From GWF sp031972135 (GTDB lineage Bacteria; Patescibacteriota; Microgenomatia; UBA1400; UBA12108): a stretch of DNA of 11,529 nucleotides. Numbering within the stretch: position 1 is the first letter of the stretch; each line of letters opens with the position of its first letter. Under the pieces are notes generated by a model, which saw nothing but the letters and a program-made list of their open reading frames with translations, was not told where the DNA came from and did not search any database. The stretch spans positions 1 through 11,529 of the forward strand of contig DALYFH010000030.1 in assembly GCA_031972135.1 (NCBI GenBank), in the 5' to 3' direction. The position numbers and the translations under genes are program-made. Below, piece by piece: positions 5,629 through 11,529 of the stretch.

Positions 5629-6021
5629 ATGAGCGAAAAGAAAAGAATTATTATCGCAACTGTGAGAGATTTGGATGTTTTCTTTAGTAATAGTGTTTTA
5701 GCTGAAAGACATGTAACTCACCATGGAGCTCAGATGTCAGTCGCCAGGTCGAGTGAACAAGCGAGTCTGCAAGACATCGAAAGGCCAATGGCTAAGGTGA
5801 CTCTTCTCTTGGAAAATGAGAATGCATTTATTCCTCTACCAGTAAGTTATGCTGCCACAGCCATGTCATTGCTGTTAGAGTTCGAAAAAATAATGGACAT
5901 AGATACCACAAAGAAACATGCTATTACTGGTAGAAAGGAGTTGCTTGCACTTCTTGCTGGCATGGAGACTGTGTTTTACGGATCTGAAGTTGTCGGTCCA
6001 GATATACTTTTACCAGCATAG
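5629..6021 (+). CDS. Hypothetical protein, 130 aa
   Basis: The ORF begins MSEKKRIIIATVRDLDVFFS and ends GPDILLPA. I recognise no family. It is soluble, with no signal peptide or membrane segment. Residues 75-95 (VSYAATAMSLLLEFEKIMDI) and 104-116 (KELLALLAGMETV) look helical, and the middle (KVTLLLENENAFIPLP) looks like beta strand. The ATG follows a TTTTTT run and has no Shine-Dalgarno, but a -10 element lies just upstream, as for its neighbours. prs begins 23 bases after its stop with its own -10 box, so cotranscription is not required. Length, balanced composition and start context support a real gene. It is the first gene downstream of the structured 5101-5550 region, so it may be the target of any long-leader control there. 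Confidence 0.75.
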   Translation: MSEKKRIIIATVRDLDVFFSNSVLAERHVTHHGAQMSVARSSEQASLQDIERPMAKVTLLLENENAFIPLPVSYAATAMSLLLEFEKIMDIDTTKKHAITGRKELLALLAGMETVFYGSEVVGPDILLPA

Positions 6022-6032
6022 GATATCTGAGG

Positions 6033-6038
6033 TAGAAT
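6033..6038 (+). promoter_or_regulatory. -10 box (TAGAAT) for leaderless prs
   Basis: TAGAAT ends six bases before ATG 6045. A weak -35 (TTACCA, 6010-6015, four of six) sits 17 bases upstream inside the end of the previous gene. There is no Shine-Dalgarno. Confidence 0.5.
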
Positions 6039-6044
6039 ACCTTA

Positions 6045-6959
6045 ATGCAGCTATTTGGTGGATCCAGCAATCAGGATTTGGTTAAGAAGATAGGGGAGAT
6101 GGGGGTTGGTATTGGTGAAGTTGGTATTTCAAAATTTGCTAACGATGAGAAACGTGTGATTGTAGGGAAGGGTGACCTCCCAGCCGGCAGACAGGGTGGA
6201 GGTGCGGCAATATTACAATCTTTTTCTAAACCGGTAGATGAGCAGATTATTGAGTTTTGTCTCTTGGCCGACGCACTGACGCGAGCTGGGTATAGTGAGT
6301 TGGTGGGCGTTGTACCGTGGCTCGGTTACAGCAAGCAAGATAAAGTCTTTTTGCCAGGCGAAGCACTGTCCGCAAAAGTGATAGCACAGATAATACAGAC
6401 CACCAAAATCAAAAAACTAATTACCTTTGATTTGCACAATAGGGCAATCACTGGATTCTTTGATATCCCAGTCGTCGAATTGTCGGCTAAACCATTATTC
6501 AGAGATTATTTTGAGAAGAAAATTGGAGAGAATAAAACAGAATATGTGGTGGTAGCACCAGATGAGGGAGCTGTAAAAGCCAGCTCGTACTTTGCCAGAG
6601 AACTAGGCCTAGCTATTGCCTACATGGATAAAAGGCGAGACCTCACAACTGGTGAGGTGAGAGTGTCTGGAATGACGGGTGATGTGAGTGGTAAGCGAGT
6701 GATAATAGTAGATGACATGATAGTGACAGGTAGCACCATGATGGAGTCCGCGGAATATCTAAAGAAACATGGAGCAGTCAGTGTGTCGGTGGCTGCTACG
6801 CACCACCTATATCTAGATGGGGTGCAAGAAAAATTGGAGATGAGTGAGATTGATGAGGTGGTGGTAACGGATACGGTTATAAACTCTAAATTAGAAATTA
6901 GAAATAAGAAGCTTATGGTTTTGAGTGTGGCAAATTTGATAGTTGACGAACTGGGGTAG
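6045..6959 (+). CDS. prs: Ribose-phosphate pyrophosphokinase (PRPP synthetase)
   Basis: The enzyme makes 5-phosphoribosyl-1-diphosphate from ribose 5-phosphate and ATP, the precursor for nucleotides, NAD, His and Trp. The order of motifs fits the family. LFGGSS is at 3-8, LGYSKQDK at 93-100 (family GYaRQDR; here Arg is Lys), FDLHNRAITGFFDIP at 128-142, VVAPDEGAVKASSYFA in the ribose-phosphate region, DKRRD, and the PRPP loop VIIVDDMIVTGST at 219-231 (D223, D224). The length of 304 aa is typical. The oddity is residues 44-52, DLPAGRQGG, encoded by a diverged copy of the interspersed palindrome. It falls in the surface loop where the family normally runs straight from R-V-x-V to the I-x-Q-S strand, so it looks like a tolerated insertion. 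Near the C-terminus, NSKLEIRNKK (about 279-288) is encoded by an A-rich near-repeat (TTAGAAAT units). Activity is probably retained. Confidence 0.93.
   Translation: MQLFGGSSNQDLVKKIGEMGVGIGEVGISKFANDEKRVIVGKGDLPAGRQGGGAAILQSFSKPVDEQIIEFCLLADALTRAGYSELVGVVPWLGYSKQDKVFLPGEALSAKVIAQIIQTTKIKKLITFDLHNRAITGFFDIPVVELSAKPLFRDYFEKKIGENKTEYVVVAPDEGAVKASSYFARELGLAIAYMDKRRDLTTGEVRVSGMTGDVSGKRVIIVDDMIVTGSTMMESAEYLKKHGAVSVSVAATHHLYLDGVQEKLEMSEIDEVVVTDTVINSKLEIRNKKLMVLSVANLIVDELG
6176..6195. repeat. Intragenic diverged copy of the 20-bp palindrome
   Basis: CCTCCCAGCCGGCAGACAGG matches the 5128-5147 palindrome at 17 of 20 positions and keeps the GCCGGC core. It is flanked by ACCTCC (6175-6180) and GGAGGT (6198-6203), which can close a longer stem in DNA or mRNA. 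In frame it encodes the LPAGRQ stretch of PRPP synthetase. Confidence 0.7.
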
Positions 6960-6978
6960 TGATCTTATGGAGAGTTGA

Positions 6979-7007
6979 TTGTTATTCATAAATGGCTGGG
7001 ATATAAT
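6979..7007 (+). promoter_or_regulatory. Promoter TTGTTA-N17-TATAAT for leaderless 7014 gene
   Basis: TTGTTA (6979-6984) and a perfect TATAAT (7002-7007) are separated by 17 bases. The -10 box ends six bases before ATG 7014. This decides the start, since the upstream in-frame TTG at 6975 would lie inside the promoter. Confidence 0.7.
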
Positions 7008-7013
7008 TTGTAT

Positions 7014-8018
7014 ATGTCACAATTAGTAGATAAGAGTCTTAATTTAGGTTTAATGGATATAATTTTTGACGTCAATGATGCAAAAGTTAGTCGGTTGACA
7101 ACCATAGCAAAGAACCAAGCTGAAGGTAGGCGAGGTACATTTAACAGACCTTCTGAAAATGAGATCACTAAATTTGAGGTTAGTTTGGATCACTCGGCGG
7201 CTGATTTGAATGCTCGTCTATCTCGAATGAGAAGTGAATATACTAATCTCGTAGGCGAACAAGTAAAGTATGTTGAACCATACTTACCTCATTTAGCACT
7301 TTCCCAAGAAAAACAAGTAACCAGTCCTCAACTGAATAACGAAGAGATGAAAATTATTGATGAATCTTGTCGAACTGCCGATCTACATCTTATTGGGGAG
7401 GCTAATCGACGGGTGAGACCTCCAGCTGATGCACGAGAAACCATAATCGCATTACAACATGAATCAGTCAGAGCATCAGAGAAACTGGGTGATGCGATGG
7501 TCATGGTGGAGTTGGCAAAGATTGCACATGAGTTTGCGACAGGAAATCCAAAAGAGTGTGATGCCCTCTCTACAATGCGAGTTGCAAGTATGACAGTGCG
7601 AGTAATGTTAGAGCAGATGATGAATCAAGATGCAACTGAGCATATCCCATATACAGAATATGCGCACAACTGGATCGAAGAGTTGCAAATGCAAGCTAAA
7701 CTTGAGCGTGAAGTGAACGCTGAAACTCCTGGAAAAAACGAGACCCTTTTCCAGATAGGTGACGAGTTAACCGAGAGTATGTTTTATCTCCAGACTCATG
7801 TCACAGATCCACAACTACTCACTCCTAGTGTGGAATTTGGTTTTGTTCAATTAGAGGCAGTTAGAGATCTACAACAAGAGCTAGCAACTATTGCAGAGAT
7901 TAGTAGAACAGATCCACCCAATGCAGCCAGGATATTAAAACGTGCATACAATATGCATAAAGTGATTGCTAAATGGCATGATGTAAGACAATTAGGTTAT
8001 ACAAAGCAGAGTGGGTAG
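7014..8018 (+). CDS. Hypothetical mostly helical protein, 334 aa
   Basis: The start at ATG 7014 (MSQLVDKSLNLGL) is chosen over an in-frame TTG at 6975 because a perfect -10 box sits just before it. No family is recognised. The sequence is rich in charged residues with heptad-like leucines and alanines, and appears almost wholly alpha-helical: about 50-100 (VSLDHSAADLNARLSRMRSE), 145-180 (alternating Arg/Glu/Ala) and 270-325. There is no signal peptide, transmembrane segment, Cys cluster or nucleotide-binding motif. The Pro-rich VRPPADARE and the Met/Gln-rich VMLEQMMNQDATEH stretches are its most distinctive parts. It sits between prs and rho, each with its own promoter, so the neighbourhood gives no function. 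The rho -35 box begins at the base after its stop. It is probably a cytoplasmic lineage-specific protein. Confidence 0.85.
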   Translation: MSQLVDKSLNLGLMDIIFDVNDAKVSRLTTIAKNQAEGRRGTFNRPSENEITKFEVSLDHSAADLNARLSRMRSEYTNLVGEQVKYVEPYLPHLALSQEKQVTSPQLNNEEMKIIDESCRTADLHLIGEANRRVRPPADARETIIALQHESVRASEKLGDAMVMVELAKIAHEFATGNPKECDALSTMRVASMTVRVMLEQMMNQDATEHIPYTEYAHNWIEELQMQAKLEREVNAETPGKNETLFQIGDELTESMFYLQTHVTDPQLLTPSVEFGFVQLEAVRDLQQELATIAEISRTDPPNAARILKRAYNMHKVIAKWHDVRQLGYTKQSG

Positions 8019-8047
8019 TTGACGAAATCACCTAATTTTGCGATACT
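8019..8047 (+). promoter_or_regulatory. Probable rho promoter TTGACG-N17-GATACT
   Basis: TTGACG (8019-8024) starts directly after the preceding stop, and GATACT (8042-8047) follows at 17-base spacing. The predicted start near 8054 gives rho a leader of about 97 bases, the longest leader of any protein gene here except possibly 5629. The leader has a weak hairpin (GAAAA/TTTTC near 8063-8078) and ends in a strong Shine-Dalgarno. rho is autoregulated through its leader in other bacteria, so a regulatory leader here is plausible. Confidence 0.5.
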
Positions 8048-8085
8048 ATCAATTGTTCCCAGGAAAACCGAGTTTTTCAAATAAC

Positions 8086-8106
8086 AAAGTACCCAGTATT
8101 TAGTTA
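8086..8106 (+). repeat. 21-nt leader motif, copy 2
   Basis: AAAGTACCCAGTATTTAGTT plus a final A lies within the rho leader, 45 bases before the ATG. It matches 1194-1214 at 18 of 21 positions. Both copies precede genes with a strong Shine-Dalgarno. Confidence 0.35.
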
Positions 8107-8150
8107 GACAAAATGTTTTCAACAACATAAATATTTCAGAAGGAGAGTGT

Positions 8151-9593
8151 ATGCCTGTTAAGAAAGTGGCTAAAGTTGAGATTAATGATCAGTCAACAGT
8201 GACTAGCGATAAGGCTGAAAAAGTAGTAACTCCAGTGGTCGAAGAAAATATCCTCAAACCTATCGAAGAGAAAATTGAAGAAAAGAAAGTAGAGCCAGTA
8301 GTCCCACCGACTGCAGTAGTCGAAGTGGCAAAGCGCGAGATGGCACCGCCTGTCCCCAACACCTACGTGATGCGACCCCCGATGATGCCGAGACCAGCAG
8401 TTAACACCCAGTTTGCAGGTAGGAGTAACCAGGGTACATATGTGGCACCAGTCAACACCCAGCCAATTGAGAATGTAGCCGGATTCCTTGATGACTCGGC
8501 TGACGGCCACGGTGTTTTGCGTCCACACTTTTCACCTTCAGAGCGAGACGTCTATATCTCATCAATGGTAGTTAGACGGATAGGACTACGTCCTGGAGAT
8601 TATGTAGAGGGGACCGCACGGAAACCTAAGGAAAATGAGAAATACTGGGGACTCGTGACAGTGACCAAGGTAAACGGTAAATCTCCTGCTGAGTTTAATA
8701 AGCGGGTTAAGTTCCACAACATGACTCCGATCTATCCTAATCAAAAAATCACACTCGAAATGGGGGCACAACCTCTCTCTAACCGTGTGATCGACCTAGT
8801 TGCACCGATCGGTCGTGGACAACGAGGAATGGTTGTAGCACCACCAAAAGCCGGTAAAACCACGATCATGAAAGACATGATGACTGGTATAGCCAAAAAC
8901 TACCCAGAGATCCACCTAATGGCCGTACTAATTGGTGAGCGCCCAGAAGAAGTAACGGATATCAGACGTCACCTAGAAAAAGTAACTGAGAAGTCGGCAA
9001 TGGTCGGGGAGTGTGCAGCTTCTAACTTTGACGAGCCAGCCGAAGATCAAACTAGAGTCGCCGAGATCGCCCTAGAGCGGGCTAAGCGACTAGTTGAAGA
9101 GGGTAAGGATGTTGTCATCCTCCTGGACTCTATTACCCGTCTAGCGCGTGCTTACAACCTTGCAATCCCAACATCAGGTCGTACACTCTCGGGTGGCTTT
9201 GACCCCGCAGCGCTATATCCACCCAAGCGCTTCTTTGGCGCCGCCCGCAAAATGGAAGATGGAGGATCCCTGACTATCATCGGAACTGCGCTAGTCGATA
9301 CTGGCTCTCGCATGGATGAACTCATATATGAAGAGTTTAAGGGTACAGGCAACATGGAGCTGGTCCTAGACCGCAGACTCTCTGAGCGGCGTATCTTCCC
9401 TGCGATTGACGTTTACAAATCTGGTACTCGTCGTGAGGACCTACTATTCTCTGGCACCGATTACCAGAACATTGTGGTAATGAGGAGAATGCTCGACATG
9501 CTAAATGATGATGAACGTACCTCTGTAATGGTGGATCGGATGGGCAGATCCAAGAGTAATAAAGAATTCTTGGCGATGCTTAAAGAGGGATAA
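8151..9593 (+). CDS. rho: Transcription termination factor Rho
   Basis: Rho is a hexameric RNA-dependent ATPase that loads on untranslated RNA and ends transcription. Residues 1-110 are a Lys/Glu/Val then Pro/Met/Asn-rich low-complexity extension in place of the short N-terminal helical region. The RNA-binding OB-fold follows at about 112-205 (GHGVLRPHFSPSERDVYIS, GDYVEGTAR). The ATPase core has Walker A APPKAGKTT at 230-238 (K236), GERPEEVTDIRR, and Walker B VVILLDSITR with D326. The Q/R-loop region is LSGGFDPAALYPPKRFFGAA, where the Lys found in E. coli SGKVLTGG is Arg here. The tail GTGNMELVLDR, then SGTRREDLL, is typical. The start is set by AAGGAGAG, five bases before ATG. It is complete at 480 aa, and no intein is present. 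Its presence suggests Rho-dependent termination serves the many gene ends here that lack hairpins. Confidence 0.97.
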   Translation: MPVKKVAKVEINDQSTVTSDKAEKVVTPVVEENILKPIEEKIEEKKVEPVVPPTAVVEVAKREMAPPVPNTYVMRPPMMPRPAVNTQFAGRSNQGTYVAPVNTQPIENVAGFLDDSADGHGVLRPHFSPSERDVYISSMVVRRIGLRPGDYVEGTARKPKENEKYWGLVTVTKVNGKSPAEFNKRVKFHNMTPIYPNQKITLEMGAQPLSNRVIDLVAPIGRGQRGMVVAPPKAGKTTIMKDMMTGIAKNYPEIHLMAVLIGERPEEVTDIRRHLEKVTEKSAMVGECAASNFDEPAEDQTRVAEIALERAKRLVEEGKDVVILLDSITRLARAYNLAIPTSGRTLSGGFDPAALYPPKRFFGAARKMEDGGSLTIIGTALVDTGSRMDELIYEEFKGTGNMELVLDRRLSERRIFPAIDVYKSGTRREDLLFSGTDYQNIVVMRRMLDMLNDDERTSVMVDRMGRSKSNKEFLAMLKEG

Positions 9594-9617
9594 GCTAGAG
9601 CTGGTTGAAGAGGACTT

Positions 9618-9626
9618 TGATATAAT
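9618..9626 (+). promoter_or_regulatory. Extended -10 promoter (TGATATAAT) for the 9634 gene
   Basis: TG-A-TATAAT is a perfect extended -10 and ends seven bases before ATG 9634. No good -35 or Shine-Dalgarno is seen. It predicts a leaderless mRNA starting at or next to the ATG. Confidence 0.65.
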
Positions 9627-9633
9627 TCCGGGA

Positions 9634-10263
9634 ATGAGTTTTCATCCAGATTTAAAAGTACTTGGACCAAATAGACTTGGTTGGGTAGATACTACTCATG
9701 TTGCTGTGGTTGTGGGTGAAGCGATTGAGAACAGAGAGTCCTCAGTGGGATATATTGAAGAGTTGTTAAGAGATTATGATACTGCGGTTGGGTGGGGAAT
9801 GGACTGGATAATGCTGGAAATTATTGAAAATATGGGGAGTCCAAACTTTCCTTTGAATAAAGTAGGTCAAATAATGAATGGAATACACGGAAATGCCGGA
9901 TACTGGCATATGCCAAAAACTGAATTAAGAATGAATGCTGATCCTATTTTATATACCACAATGCTTGATAAATTGGTGAATGTAGTCTTGACAAAGGTTC
10001 AAACTGGAGGAATTTTTCCAGAGTATCAATTTGACAATATGTTAAAAAACATCGACAAAATGCTTAATCTTTCTATATCGGAAAAAGAAAGAACTGATTT
10101 GCTTTGGGATGTAATCGTGCTCGCTAAGAGTTTGTCGTGGAAGAGTTTTTCAAAATATCTTAAGAAGAGTGAAATACCCATCGAAGATATACAAAATTTA
10201 GAAAAAGAGAGTGAGGGGTGGCAATATGTTGCTAGATCTATGTTAGATACAATATCTGAATAA
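9634..10263 (+). CDS. Hypothetical protein, 209 aa
   Basis: The ORF begins MSFHPDLKVLGPNRLGWVDT and ends SMLDTISE. No family is recognised. The N-terminal 30 residues look beta-rich. The rest looks helical, with Trp/Gly/Met-rich stretches (VGWGMDWIMLEIIENM at about 52-67, NAGYWHMPKTELRMN) and charged C-terminal helices (DNMLKNIDKMLNLSISEKER; KYLKKSEIPIEDIQNLEKE). No signal peptide or membrane segment is evident. It is more A+T-rich than the adjacent rho gene, with AAA/AAT/ATT codons prominent, like the 5629 and 7014 genes and unlike the housekeeping genes. This may reflect lower expression or later acquisition. It is transcribed from its own extended -10 box, and its stop overlaps an intrinsic terminator, so it appears to be a single-gene transcription unit. 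Confidence 0.85.
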   Translation: MSFHPDLKVLGPNRLGWVDTTHVAVVVGEAIENRESSVGYIEELLRDYDTAVGWGMDWIMLEIIENMGSPNFPLNKVGQIMNGIHGNAGYWHMPKTELRMNADPILYTTMLDKLVNVVLTKVQTGGIFPEYQFDNMLKNIDKMLNLSISEKERTDLLWDVIVLAKSLSWKSFSKYLKKSEIPIEDIQNLEKESEGWQYVARSMLDTISE

Positions 10264-10291
10264 AAAACCTCCGATTGTTAGGAGGTTTTTT
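10262..10291. terminator. Bidirectional intrinsic terminator
   Basis: AAAAAACCTCC (10262-10272) pairs perfectly with GGAGGTTTTTT (10281-10291) around the 8-base loop GATTGTTA. There is a T-run on the plus strand and, from the A-run, one on the minus strand. It therefore serves both the 9634 gene and the convergent 63-aa gene. It is the only classic Rho-independent terminator I see in the window. Confidence 0.93.
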
Positions 10292-10313
10292 ATAAATTCT
10301 GTATGAACCTAAA

Positions 10314-10505
10314 CTAGTTGCCTAGGGTAGTGACGTTAGGTACTAAGCTAGTTGGCTCAACTTTAGGGTATCCTGCAAACTCTAGCAATTCATTCGAGGT
10401 AATATCGCCACTGACAATGCCTACCGCTGCAGCAGCTGTGACCAGATTCATATCTGGGTGCTGTTCTAGGTGTCTAGTCCCCAGTTCTTTTTGTTGTGGG
10501 TTCAT
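10314..10505 (-). CDS. Small hypothetical protein, 63 aa
   Basis: The start at 10505 is supported by a Shine-Dalgarno AAAGGA (10516-10511) five bases before the ATG, and by a TATAAT at 10533-10528. The frame is open further up to 10595, but that would include the promoter. The product begins MNPQQKELGTRHLEQHPDMN, has an Ala-rich stretch (NLVTAAAAVGIVSGDI, about 20-35) and continues SNELLEFAGYPKVEPTSLVP. It lacks Cys, and the Ala stretch is too short for a clear membrane helix. It ends at the shared terminator. It is divergent from the LysM/M23 gene, with which it may be co-regulated. No family is recognised. The combination of promoter, ribosome site and terminator makes a real gene likely. 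Confidence 0.7.
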   Translation of the reverse strand: MNPQQKELGTRHLEQHPDMNLVTAAAAVGIVSGDITSNELLEFAGYPKVEPTSLVPNVTTLGN

Positions 10506-10527
10506 GTTTATCCTTTGCCTATTTGGC

Positions 10528-10533
10528 ATTATA
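10528..10533 (-). promoter_or_regulatory. -10 box (TATAAT) for the 63-aa gene
   Basis: A perfect TATAAT on the minus strand would start transcription near 10521 and leave a leader of about 16 bases that holds the Shine-Dalgarno. No clear -35 is seen. Confidence 0.5.
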
Positions 10534-10603
10534 TGTATAACAGGTATGTATTCTAGTACTCGGACATAATCCGTCAATAGTTCAAAATATATCAATAAAA
10601 AGA

Positions 10604-10612
10604 TGCTACAAT
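10604..10612 (+). promoter_or_regulatory. Extended -10 promoter (TGCTACAAT) for the LysM/M23 gene
   Basis: TG-C-TACAAT ends 12 bases before ATG 10625, giving a leader of about five or six bases. A small inverted repeat, CGGA (10561-10564) with TCCG (10570-10573), lies upstream between the two divergent promoters. There is no Shine-Dalgarno (GGGGAT at 10615-10620 is at best weak). Confidence 0.45.
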
Positions 10613-10624
10613 AGGGGATTGCTT

Positions 10625-11529
10625 ATGACTGAGATGACGCCTCGAGAAGAGTTTAAAGAGTTTTTGAGACAACTTGGTGCATACCTAGCTATCCATGGGA
10701 AGAGGATTTTTGGGCGTTTTGAGGCTGTAAAAGACTTTATAACTGGAGCTCTTTATCACAAACGTGGGATGTACGCCCAGCCCCTACTGCACTCTGCGAT
10801 GATGGCTCTTATTTTCTTTGGCATTACTTTTGGACCTTCGCTTGTGCAATCGAGTATTGCGACCGAAGAAGGTTCTAATGGGGTAGGGGGAGAAGTGTTA
10901 GGAACTCTTGACTCTGCTGGGGTAGTAACTCTGGTGTCTGATAAGCCACCATCAGAAGTGCGAGACTATACAATCAAGGATGGCGATACGCTCTCAGGAG
11001 TAGCAGACAAATTTGATGTATCGATAGATACCATAAAATGGGCAAATGACAGCATTGATTTTAAGAAACTGAAGCCCGGAACTGTTATAAAGATCCCACC
11101 AGTTACCGGACTCGTTTATAAGGTGAGACCAGGTGATACCATTTACTCAATTGCCAAGAAGTTTGAGTCATCGGAGCAGGCGATAGTCGACTTTCCGTTT
11201 AATACTTTCTCAGATGATGAGACCTTTGCGCTCGTTGCAGGCCAGACTCTGATTGTTCCAGATGGAGTGATGCCTGATGCGCCAACTGTTACTACACCTA
11301 GATTTGCCAATGTCTTAACGCCTGATGCAGGAGCAGTCGCTGCGACTGGTAACTTTGTATGGCCTGGATTTGGACGAATTACTCAGGGATACCGCTGGTA
11401 TCACCCAGCGATTGATATTGCTAACCGCGATGGTGGGGCAATACTCGCGGCGGATGCTGGGACGATCTCTGTAGCAGGCTGGAGTAGTGCAGGATATGGT
11501 AACCATGTGGTCATAGACCATGGCAATGG
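10625..11529 (+). CDS. Membrane-anchored LysM + M23 peptidase (cell-wall hydrolase), 3' truncated
   Basis: The frame runs from ATG 10625 off the right edge (301 codons visible). Residues 1-50 are a basic, helical cytoplasmic segment, and 56-76 (HSAMMALIFFGITFGPSLVQ) is a single membrane anchor or uncleaved signal. Two LysM peptidoglycan-binding repeats follow, at about 113-159 (YTIKDGDTLSGVADKFDVS) and 164-212 (YKVRPGDTIYSIAKKF). The M23 (LytM/lysostaphin-like) zinc endopeptidase domain begins near 245. HPAIDIA at 260-266 holds the first two zinc ligands, H260 and D264, followed by GYGNHVVIDHGN at 290-301. The His-x-His ligand pair expected further on lies outside the window, so catalytic completeness cannot be judged. 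Such proteins cut or remodel peptidoglycan cross-links during growth and division, or activate amidases. Here it is presumably tethered to the outer face of the membrane. Confidence 0.93.
   Translation, partial: MTEMTPREEFKEFLRQLGAYLAIHGKRIFGRFEAVKDFITGALYHKRGMYAQPLLHSAMMALIFFGITFGPSLVQSSIATEEGSNGVGGEVLGTLDSAGVVTLVSDKPPSEVRDYTIKDGDTLSGVADKFDVSIDTIKWANDSIDFKKLKPGTVIKIPPVTGLVYKVRPGDTIYSIAKKFESSEQAIVDFPFNTFSDDETFALVAGQTLIVPDGVMPDAPTVTTPRFANVLTPDAGAVAATGNFVWPGFGRITQGYRWYHPAIDIANRDGGAILAADAGTISVAGWSSAGYGNHVVIDHGN

Noticed and set aside
6885..6915. TTAGAAAT-type near-tandem repeat at the prs 3' end as a functional element
   Set aside because: It is only about three imperfect units encoding NSKLEIRNKK. 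The protein length stays normal, so simple A-rich drift is the more economical explanation.
6975..7013. TTG start at 6975 for the 334-aa gene
   Set aside because: It lies inside the TTGTTA-N17-TATAAT promoter, while ATG 7014 has the -10 box at the standard distance.
10318..10569. 83-codon plus-strand frame opposite the 63-aa gene
   Set aside because: It is the shadow of the minus-strand gene, with no ribosome site and a Ser/Cys-rich composition. The minus frame has promoter, Shine-Dalgarno and terminator.

Overview
The window looks like a chromosomal segment of a Candidate Phyla Radiation (Patescibacteria) bacterium, probably of the Microgenomates type. The evidence is a compact layout, short lineage-specific proteins, Lys/Glu-rich tails on RNA-binding proteins, and the GC palindrome CCTGCCTGCCGGCAGGCAGG, which occurs between genes and, in diverged form, inside a coding sequence. 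I know this palindrome from such genomes by memory, not from a search. TGA, TAA and TAG all act as stops, so this is not a lineage that recodes UGA as glycine.

Layout. 1-1189: 3' part of a four-domain S1 protein (the N-terminus lies upstream). 1235-1512: two very small ORFs. 1509-2243 (minus) and 2264-3487 (plus): a divergent pair, an M14/AstE-AspA-like protein and a Cys/Met-metabolism-type PLP enzyme, separated by only 20 bp that contain a perfectly symmetric -10 box. 3492-4805: radA. 4806-5628: the only long gene-free stretch. It has a DnaA-box-like AT-rich part, then a consensus promoter at 5066-5094, then a dense series of hairpins that looks like a structured non-coding RNA or a very long leader. 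5629-6021: small unknown gene. 6045-6959: PRPP synthetase carrying an in-frame palindromic repeat. 7014-8018: unknown helical protein. 8151-9593: rho. 9634-10263: unknown protein with a hairpin terminator. 10314-10505 (minus): 63-aa unknown protein. 10625-end: membrane-anchored LysM/M23 cell-wall hydrolase, cut by the window edge.

The most consistent pattern is how genes start. Most have no Shine-Dalgarno sequence. Instead a TANAAT-type -10 box ends 6-7 bases before the ATG (both divergent genes, radA, prs, 7014 and 9634), or slightly further (5629, 10625), which predicts leaderless or near-leaderless mRNAs with a promoter per gene. Only the 47-aa ORF, rho and the 63-aa minus-strand gene have clear Shine-Dalgarno sites. 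Recognisable functions are housekeeping (translation, transcription termination, recombination repair, nucleotide precursor synthesis, cell wall remodelling). The best candidates for something undescribed are the 5101-5445 structured RNA region, the divergent enzyme pair with its symmetric promoter, and the tiny ORFs.
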